Positions 58,537 to 64,000 of a stretch of DNA of 64,000 nt are shown here, one piece after another (positions within the stretch are counted from its first letter, which is position 1; each line of letters starts with the position of its first letter). The DNA lies in the NCBI GenBank assembly GCA_012517855.1, contig JAAYUD010000067.1, forward strand, positions 62,001 to 126,000, in the 5' to 3' direction. This DNA is from Bacteroidales bacterium. Its GTDB lineage: Bacteria; Bacteroidota; Bacteroidia; Bacteroidales; Bacteroidaceae. The translations under genes were made by a program, and so were the position numbers. Below the pieces are notes generated by a model. The model was not told where the DNA came from, searched no databases, and was given only the letters and a program-made list of their open reading frames with translations.

Positions 58537-58670
58537 AAAAAAACAGATGTATGTCGCAGCCATAACTAACGTATGTCGCAGGAGAAACTAACGTTAGTTG
58601 TCATGATAACTAACGTTAGTTACCGCAGTAACTTCCTTTAGTTATGGCTGCGACATACGTTAGTTTTTTT
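58537..58670. repeat. Dispersed long palindrome, copy 4 (same direction as copy 2)
   Basis: Starts with an A-run and ends with TTAGTTTTTTT. Arms such as TATGTCGCAGCCATAACTAA at the left pair with GTTATGGCTGCGACATACG at the right. Two copies of AACTAACGTTAGTT lie in the middle, one more than in other copies. It is between the GH43 and ytxH genes, both on the plus strand. Confidence 0.85.
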
Positions 58671-58771
58671 ATTTTTGTTTCGGAAATTAGAGTATGGCAG
58701 TATATATTGAATAAATATGGTAACTTTCGCTTTATTTAAAACTCTTTCTACGAAATAAGTGCACGAAGAAC

Positions 58772-58802
58772 TTGGAAATATGAAAAAAAAAGGTTATTTT
58801 TG
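58772..58802 (+). promoter_or_regulatory. Promoter of the YtxH-holin operon
   Basis: TTG at 58772-58774 and TATTTTTG at 58795-58802 are 20 bases apart, an excellent match. Transcription would begin about 50 bases before the first ATG. Confidence 0.7.
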
Positions 58803-58858
58803 TTTTGTGAAAAGTTTTTCACGATGTTCTTATTACTAACTTATAAAACTCTACGATT

Positions 58859-59104
58859 ATGAAAGGTGTTAATACATTAGTAGCCCTGTTGGGCGGAGTA
58901 GCTATTGGTGCTGCTATGGGAATTTTGTTTGCTCCTGACAAAGGTGAGGAAACGCGTGAGAAAATTAAGGAAGCCCTCGAAAAGAAAGGAGTAAAGCTTA
59001 GTAAGAAAGATATGAAGGCGCTTGTTGATGACATTATAGCCCGCATCAAAGGGAAAGAAAAAGTATATGTGGACGATGAAGCTGAAGCAAGTTCGGCTGA
59101 GTAA
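58859..59104 (+). CDS. YtxH-domain small protein
   Basis: The 81-residue protein starts with a glycine-rich membrane segment (NTLVALLGGVAIGAAMGILFAPDKGEETREKIKEAL), the YtxH signature, followed by a charged amphipathic tail. Such proteins are common general-stress proteins. It is the first of a three-gene operon with a holin-like membrane protein. Confidence 0.85.
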   Translation: MKGVNTLVALLGGVAIGAAMGILFAPDKGEETREKIKEALEKKGVKLSKKDMKALVDDIIARIKGKEKVYVDDEAEASSAE

Positions 59105-59107
59105 TTT

Positions 59108-59500
59108 ATGAGTATGCTGTTTGGCGAAGATCATAGTATTGAAAGCTTTGAACAATTATTTGATCAGATAAGGCAATATCTGAAGTTGCACAAAGACTTG
59201 GCGCTCGTTAATTTGACTGGCAAGCTATCGGTATTGCTATCTACACTTCTATTGCTTGTCGTTCTTCTCATATTAGGGGCGGTGGCATTGTTTTATTTGT
59301 TCATGGCTTTGGCATACGCTATTGATTCTGTTATTGGTAGCATGGCATGGAGTTTTGCTATCATTGGAGGTTTGGCCTTGTTATTATTGGTCGTAATAGC
59401 TGCTTTCCGCCATCGGCTTATTATTGTGCCGACGGTGAATTTTTTGTCACATTTGTTCCTTGAAGGCGAAGAAAACAAAGAGGAGGAAGAATATGAGTAA
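59108..59500 (+). CDS. Phage holin-family/DUF1469-like membrane protein
   Basis: The 130-residue protein has two membrane helices (LSVLLSTLLLLVVLLILGAVALFYLFMALAYAI begins the first; WSFAIIGGLALLLLVVIAAF is the second), a short amphipathic N-terminus and an acidic tail. It is of the DUF1469/holin superfamily III type, found beside YtxH in many Bacteroidetes; it is not a phage gene here. Its stop overlaps the next ATG. Confidence 0.8.
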   Translation: MSMLFGEDHSIESFEQLFDQIRQYLKLHKDLALVNLTGKLSVLLSTLLLLVVLLILGAVALFYLFMALAYAIDSVIGSMAWSFAIIGGLALLLLVVIAAFRHRLIIVPTVNFLSHLFLEGEENKEEEEYE

Positions 59501-59744
59501 AAAGCAAATTACACTCGATGATCTTGAAAAGCGCAAACAGCGGCTACTCAATAAAATTGATCTGCAAGAAAAGGAAATTGGTAAGACTTGGCGTCAAACA
59601 TTTCGTCCGGTCAAAGAAGCCATATCTTTCACCGATAGGATGGCATACGGTCTGAAGAGTGTGGTGTCACTTTATCAGGGTGCTATGTGGGGATATCGTA
59701 TAGTTCGCTTCTTCGGTGGAGGCCGAAACAAGAAGAGATGTTAA
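59493..59744 (+). CDS. Small basic protein of the YtxH-holin operon
   Basis: The 83-residue protein starts at ATGAGTAA, overlapping the preceding stop codon by eight bases. It begins with a charged helix (LDDLEKRKQRLLNKIDLQEKEIG) and ends basic (GGGRNKKRC), with a weak amphipathic or membrane segment between. No family name is certain; it is the usual third gene of this operon in the Bacteroidales. Confidence 0.7.
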   Translation: MSKKQITLDDLEKRKQRLLNKIDLQEKEIGKTWRQTFRPVKEAISFTDRMAYGLKSVVSLYQGAMWGYRIVRFFGGGRNKKRC

Positions 59745-60274
59745 AGTTCGGCGATGCGTTGCATGAGGACGACATCTACCCATTTGTTTTCTATGTGTAA
59801 CCAGTCTTTGATAATACCGCAATCTGTGAATCTGCATGAACGGAAGAGCGACAAAGATGCTTCATTGCCGGTCGCGATATGAGCATACAATTGGTGAAAG
59901 TGAAGGAAACGAAATGCATAATCGCACAATAGCGAGAGCGTTTCGTTTCCTATTTTTTTATGTCTGTATTCTTTTAATAATGCAATACCGATTGCACCTC
60001 TTGAATGCTGTATCGAGAAGTCTGTAATATCTATTGTTCCAATGGCTTTATTGTCTTTTTTGTGTTGGATGATAAGTCGCAGTTGCCGATCGGAATAAAC
60101 ATCATATTGAGTATCTGATATGTATTGTCTGAGCACATATTTAGAATAGGGAACGTTGAAGCAACTTACGTCCCACAGTTCGGGATCGTTTTCAATCTGG
60201 TAGAGAAACTCCAAATCCTCGGGCTCGAGCGCTCTTAATTTAATTTGTTGACCTTCAAAAAAACAGTTTTTCAC
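59741..60274 (-). CDS. GNAT-family N-acetyltransferase
   Basis: The 177-residue protein resembles RimJ/RimL-type GNAT enzymes: QQIKLRALEPEDLEFLYQIENDPELW, AIGTIDITDFSIQHSRGAIGIALLKEYRHKKIGNE (acetyl-CoA site) and LYAHIATGNEASLSLFRSCRFTDCGIIKDW. It acetylates an amine, possibly a spermidine or protein N-terminus. Its stop overlaps the end of the convergent small gene by four bases, and its ATG overlaps the next minus-strand gene. Confidence 0.9.
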   Translation of the reverse strand: MKNCFFEGQQIKLRALEPEDLEFLYQIENDPELWDVSCFNVPYSKYVLRQYISDTQYDVYSDRQLRLIIQHKKDNKAIGTIDITDFSIQHSRGAIGIALLKEYRHKKIGNETLSLLCDYAFRFLHFHQLYAHIATGNEASLSLFRSCRFTDCGIIKDWLHIENKWVDVVLMQRIAEL

Positions 60275-60744
60275 TTCTTCTTTTCGTTATCATTAGTTGG
60301 TATTAAGTGTAATTCTTCACGTAAACGGCGGTCGCTTGGTATACAAAAAAGCGACATGGCCAATGCTATCGTTGCACAGAACAAACAGGTGGTACTTGCA
60401 ATAAGATAATAGGCTATGAGGTTAAATACCGAAACAAGGGCTAGCATGGCAAGTCGAATGATACATATTTTGCCATACTTTCTAAGTGCCACTGGGAAAG
60501 AGAGCTTGTCTATTTTCTTTTCCATCGACCATTGAAATAGTTTCAATGAGATGGGAACCAAACATACGGCAAGTAAAATGCCCATAAATTGATAGCCGTA
60601 TACAAAAGCGGCATTGGCAACAAAGGCTCCTCCATTGGGGATAATGTTCAGTTCTCCGCAAACGACAATCAATATGGGCAATACCCAAAATATGATGTAG
60701 CATTTGTTAAGTGTCTTGTTGACTTTTTGTATTTGTTCTTCCAT
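60271..60744 (-). CDS. Conserved four-helix membrane protein
   Basis: The 157-residue protein has four predicted membrane helices (IIFWVLPILIVVCGELNII; FMGILLAVCLVPISLKLF; AMLALVSVFNLIAYYLIA; CLFCATIALAMSLFCI) and charged ends. No family was recognised. It lies between recR (15 bases away) and the acetyltransferase (overlap of four bases) in one minus-strand operon. Confidence 0.7.
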   Translation of the reverse strand: MEEQIQKVNKTLNKCYIIFWVLPILIVVCGELNIIPNGGAFVANAAFVYGYQFMGILLAVCLVPISLKLFQWSMEKKIDKLSFPVALRKYGKICIIRLAMLALVSVFNLIAYYLIASTTCLFCATIALAMSLFCIPSDRRLREELHLIPTNDNEKKK

Positions 60745-60759
60745 GAATGTTTCGGTTTT

Positions 60760-61374
60760 TTATTTTCCAGTGAACGGTACGCGGTTCACAATGCTGCGTC
60801 CCAATGTTAATTCGTCTGTGTAGATTAATTCATCGCCCACTGCTACTCCCTTGGCGATGGTCGATATCTTAGTGTTTAGTTTTTCTAACTGGCGGTAGAT
60901 ATAAAAGTTCGTTGTTTCTCCTTCCATCGTAGTGCTTAGAGCCAAAATGACTTCGCGTATATTACCCGTTTTGACACGTTCTACCAGGCTTGCTATTTGT
61001 AAGTCACTGGGTCCAATGCCGTCCATCGGCGAAATCACTCCACCGAGTACATGATATAGCCCTGTGAATTGAAGTGTATCTTCTATAGCCATCACATCTC
61101 TGATATTTTCGACTACGCAAATTATTGAGGCATCTCGCCGTGGATTCGAACAAATACGGCAAGTTTCCGTATCGGAAATATTGTGGCATACTTTGCAGTA
61201 TTTTACTTCTTTCTTCAATTTGCGTATAGCATCGGCAAAAGTTTCAACCGTTTGATCATCTTGTTTTAATAGATGAAGTACTAATCTTAAAGCCGTTTTG
61301 CTGCCTATACCAGGCAATTTGGCAAACTCGTCAATGGCATGCTGTAGAAGAATGGATGGATACAGTGACTGCAT
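60760..61374 (-). CDS. recR: Recombination protein RecR
   Basis: The 204-residue protein has the helix-hairpin-helix ([24 protein letters not shown]), the zinc finger [22 protein letters not shown] and a Toprim domain ([44 protein letters not shown]). It works with RecF/RecO in gap repair by loading RecA. Confidence 0.96.
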   Translation of the reverse strand: MQSLYPSILLQHAIDEFAKLPGIGSKTALRLVLHLLKQDDQTVETFADAIRKLKKEVKYCKVCHNISDTETCRICSNPRRDASIICVVENIRDVMAIEDTLQFTGLYHVLGGVISPMDGIGPSDLQIASLVERVKTGNIREVILALSTTMEGETTNFYIYRQLEKLNTKISTIAKGVAVGDELIYTDELTLGRSIVNRVPFTGK

Positions 61375-61398
61375 GTTATGGTAATTAATCGTTGATGT

Positions 61399-61971
61399 TT
61401 ATTGTTTCTCTGTTATTTGTGGCTTGTGCCGAGTAAAAAGGAACCAATTGACCAATTCTGAAACAGCATATACGAGGCAGGCAATGCCAATTATTATTAG
61501 TATAGTATTGCGTACTGCACTAGGATTCAATAGCGAATAAAGTCCTGCGCCTAGTATAAGTAGTGGAGTAATATAGAAGGAGTAGTGAACTTTTTTCCAT
61601 TGGCGGGCAACCGATAGTGCATAGAGTTGTTGCAATCCGGCAATGATTAGTATGATACTGAGAACGATGATCATTAAATTGGCAAAGAATGTGGGCGAGA
61701 CGATAAACCATAATCCTAAGAGTATACTTCCAAGCCCTTCAATGGGAAATCGTCTAGGCAGAGCAACTGCCTTCTGCTCTGTAGAGAAGGTAGTCGCTGT
61801 CTTGTTATTCATTGAGGCCAAATAATCGATCAGGACAATTATTCCCGGCGCAAGAAACAGGATGCCGATAGTTATAACGATATATTTTGCCGAATCGTCG
61901 GGAGCACAGACAAGTACCAATCCGATGATTAACGCGAAAATAGCTCGAATAAAAGAATAATTAATTTTCAT
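61399..61971 (-). CDS. DUF308/HdeD-like membrane protein
   Basis: The 190-residue protein has six predicted membrane helices in pairs, for example YSFIRAIFALIIGLVLV and FPIEGLGSILLGLWFIVSPTFF, the pattern of the DUF308 family that includes HdeD. It is probably involved in envelope stress or acid tolerance, though the function is unknown. It lies between recR and the phosphorylase. Confidence 0.8.
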   Translation of the reverse strand: MKINYSFIRAIFALIIGLVLVCAPDDSAKYIVITIGILFLAPGIIVLIDYLASMNNKTATTFSTEQKAVALPRRFPIEGLGSILLGLWFIVSPTFFANLMIIVLSIILIIAGLQQLYALSVARQWKKVHYSFYITPLLILGAGLYSLLNPSAVRNTILIIIGIACLVYAVSELVNWFLFTRHKPQITEKQ

Positions 61972-61983
61972 GGTCGTATATTT

Positions 61984-64000
61984 TTAAGAAAACCAATGCA
62001 CGTAGCATAAATCTTGACGGTGAGGCAGATCCGGATTCTTGGGGAATATACGGAATGCTATTTTGTAGCAACCTGCATCATGTAGAACGGTCGTTAGTTT
62101 GAAGGTATAATAATTGCCTTCACATTTCACCACTTTGAATGCGTCTATCTGACTAATACATTGTTCGCCATCAGCGTTGGTCGTGGTAGCTACTAATTCT
62201 AAACCGATAGCATCATTCAATCCTTTTTCATCGATAACAACGGTTATTTCGTAGTCTTTACCGCTTTCAACGCCATCTATCATAGATTTGGAGAAATTGG
62301 TTGAAACGACTTCGATGCTATCCCATTTGTCAACGACTTCGTTTTTCCATGCAGCTATTTCTTTAGCTTTGGCACAATTGTTGGCTGCGAGCAGATGGAA
62401 ACGACTTGCTTCTTTGTTGTAGAACTTTTCGTAATAGTCATCCAATTGACGTTTCATTGTAAAATGAGGAGCTATTTGGGCAATAGAATTCTTTATCACT
62501 TGAATCCATCCTTTGGAATAGCCTTCTTTGTTGTGCGCATAGAATAGCGGAACAATTTCTGTCTCCAGCAGACTATAAATGGTAGCGGCATCTAGTTGAT
62601 CCTGATGATCTTGGTTCTGATAAGTACATTTGTCTGTTAGTGCCCAACCTGCACCTTCCCGATATCCTTCGAGCCACCAGCCGTCAAGAACAGAGAAATT
62701 GATGACACCGTTCATCAATGCTTTTTCGCCCGATGTTCCCGAAGCTTCGAGAGGACGTGTTGGCGTATTCAGCCAAATATCGACACCCGAAACGAGCCGG
62801 CGTGCCAATTGCATGTCATAGTTCTCAAGAAAAATAATTTTTCCTAAGAATTCGGGACGACGGGAAATATCTACAATCTTTTTGATAAGACCTTGGCCTG
62901 CGCCGTCTGCCGGATGAGCTTTGCCTGTATAGATGAATTGCACGGGATGGTGGGGGTCATTGACGATTTTGGCTAAACGATCCAAATCCATGAACAGTAG
63001 ATGGGCACGTTTGTATGTTGCAAATCGGCGGCCGAAGCCAATTAATAATGCGTTGGGATTTATTTTGTCCAAGATAGATACAATACGCGAAGGATCTCCC
63101 TGATTTTTCAGCCAGTTGTCACGGAATTGTTCGCGAATATAATCAACCAGCTTTTGTTTCAACACCATGCGGGTATTCCATATTTCACTATCGGGAACAT
63201 CGTATATCGTTTTCCAAAGATCCTCGTTGGATAAATCGTACATGAAGTTTTCGTCAAAATGGTCGGCATAGAGCTTTTTCCATTCGGTAGCGCACCAAGT
63301 AGAAAAATGTACTCCATTAGTGACATAGCCCACATGGCTCTCTTCTGGGAAGTAACCTTTCCAAATATTAGAGAACATCTTTTGTGAAACTTTACCATGA
63401 AGCTTACTTACTCCGTTGACTTCTTGGCAAGTGTTGCATGCAAATGTAGACATACAAAAGCGTTCACTTTTATCACCGGGATTAGTGCGTCCCATGTTCA
63501 TCAAGTCGTCCCATGAAATATTCATTTTCTGTGGGTAACCGCTCATATACTTGCCGAACAAACTTTCGTCAAAGTAGTCGTGTCCTGCCGGAACCGGCGT
63601 ATGAACCGTATAAAGCGAAGAGGCGCGAACTAATTCAATTGCTTGCTCATAACTTAATCCGTCGGCAATATAGTCGCATAGCCTTTCAATATTAATGAGT
63701 GCGGCATGTCCTTCGTTGCAGTGATATATATCTTTTTTGATGCCGAGTGCCTTTAATGTCATGATACCACCAATACCTAATAGTATTTCTTGTTTCAAAC
63801 GGTTCTCATTGTCGCCGCCGTAAAGATGGTGAGTGATGGGACGGTCGAATTCACTGTTCATTTCGTTATCGGTGTCCATTAGGTATAGCGGTATACGTCC
63901 TACATTGACACGCCATATATTTGTATGGACAAAATAATTAAGGTATGGCACATGTATGACCAATGGATTGCCTTCTTTGTCCAGAACTCTCTCAATGGGC
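61984..64000 (-). CDS. glgP: Glycogen/alpha-glucan phosphorylase (5' end outside window)
   Basis: The C-terminal two-thirds of a GT35 phosphorylase of the bacterial/archaeal alpha-glucan type, with the frame open to the window edge (a TTG at 63963 is not the real start). Features: [69 protein letters not shown], and the PLP region [14 protein letters not shown]. It releases glucose 1-phosphate from glycogen or maltodextrin. The gene ends 12 bases before the DUF308 gene. Confidence 0.93.
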   Translation of the reverse strand, partial: PIERVLDKEGNPLVIHVPYLNYFVHTNIWRVNVGRIPLYLMDTDNEMNSEFDRPITHHLYGGDNENRLKQEILLGIGGIMTLKALGIKKDIYHCNEGHAALINIERLCDYIADGLSYEQAIELVRASSLYTVHTPVPAGHDYFDESLFGKYMSGYPQKMNISWDDLMNMGRTNPGDKSERFCMSTFACNTCQEVNGVSKLHGKVSQKMFSNIWKGYFPEESHVGYVTNGVHFSTWCATEWKKLYADHFDENFMYDLSNEDLWKTIYDVPDSEIWNTRMVLKQKLVDYIREQFRDNWLKNQGDPSRIVSILDKINPNALLIGFGRRFATYKRAHLLFMDLDRLAKIVNDPHHPVQFIYTGKAHPADGAGQGLIKKIVDISRRPEFLGKIIFLENYDMQLARRLVSGVDIWLNTPTRPLEASGTSGEKALMNGVINFSVLDGWWLEGYREGAGWALTDKCTYQNQDHQDQLDAATIYSLLETEIVPLFYAHNKEGYSKGWIQVIKNSIAQIAPHFTMKRQLDDYYEKFYNKEASRFHLLAANNCAKAKEIAAWKNEVVDKWDSIEVVSTNFSKSMIDGVESGKDYEITVVIDEKGLNDAIGLELVATTTNADGEQCISQIDAFKVVKCEGNYYTFKLTTVLHDAGCYKIAFRIFPKNPDLPHRQDLCYVHWFS

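Noticed and set aside
59108-59500. Holin-like gene as a prophage marker
   Set aside because: It is in an operon with YtxH and a small basic protein, as in many non-lysogenic Bacteroidetes, and no phage genes are near.

Overview
The window comes from a low-GC member of the Bacteroidales (Bacteroidota). The evidence is a SusC/SusD pair driven by an ECF sigma/FecR pair, Bacteroidales-type promoters (TAnnTTTG at -7 with a TTTG-like box about 20 bases upstream) ahead of many genes, a large set of secreted glycoside hydrolases, an M64 peptidase, and an invertible promoter beside a tyrosine recombinase. Genus cannot be fixed from the sequence alone; a gut commensal is the natural reading. No tRNA, rRNA, CRISPR array or complete insertion sequence was seen.

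Layout. 1-5321: the end of a WYL regulator, a DEDDh exonuclease and two DUF262 proteins (the first with a DUF1524/HNH end, like the modified-DNA endonuclease GmrSD); this looks like a defence cassette. 5322-7138: gene-poor, with a long palindrome, a second hairpin element and an ankyrin remnant. 7139-25089: one large minus-strand polysaccharide utilisation locus (PUL): ECF sigma, FecR, SusC, SusD, two surface lipoproteins, a GHL10/DUF-type lipoprotein hydrolase, a retaining-type GH97, a calcineurin-like phosphoesterase, an inverting-type GH97 and a GH89 alpha-N-acetylglucosaminidase. A plus-strand promoter and terminator in the FecR-SusC gap suggest a small antisense RNA. 25697-44068: SNF2 helicase, rRNA methyltransferase, a sigma/membrane-protein module, lipid-envelope enzymes (LTA-synthase-type sulfatase, cardiolipin synthase), thyA-folA, Lrp, peptidase M64, pepT-gcvT and a GH20 hexosaminidase. 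44277-47850: a small phase-variable locus. 48300-64000: GHL10 hydrolase, uvrA with a pyruvate-phosphate-dikinase-like protein, a SPOR lipoprotein, GH43, a YtxH/holin-like envelope trio, recR, DUF308 and glycogen phosphorylase (5' end outside the window).

Most notable. (1) 46566-46844 is a 279-bp segment bounded by perfect 25-bp inverted repeats, next to a tyrosine recombinase gene. It carries a clean promoter that at present points away from a three-gene operon (unknown 115 aa protein, UpxY/NusG-like protein without a KOW domain, unknown 440 aa protein). This is a DNA-inversion switch shown in the OFF state, controlling an operon that is not a capsule locus. (2) Four copies of a roughly 132-bp near-perfect palindrome flanked by A- and T-runs lie just after genes at 5.4, 28.6, 41.7 and 58.6 kb; they look like a dispersed intergenic element that could act as a two-way terminator. 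(3) A candidate antisense RNA sits at the start of susC.
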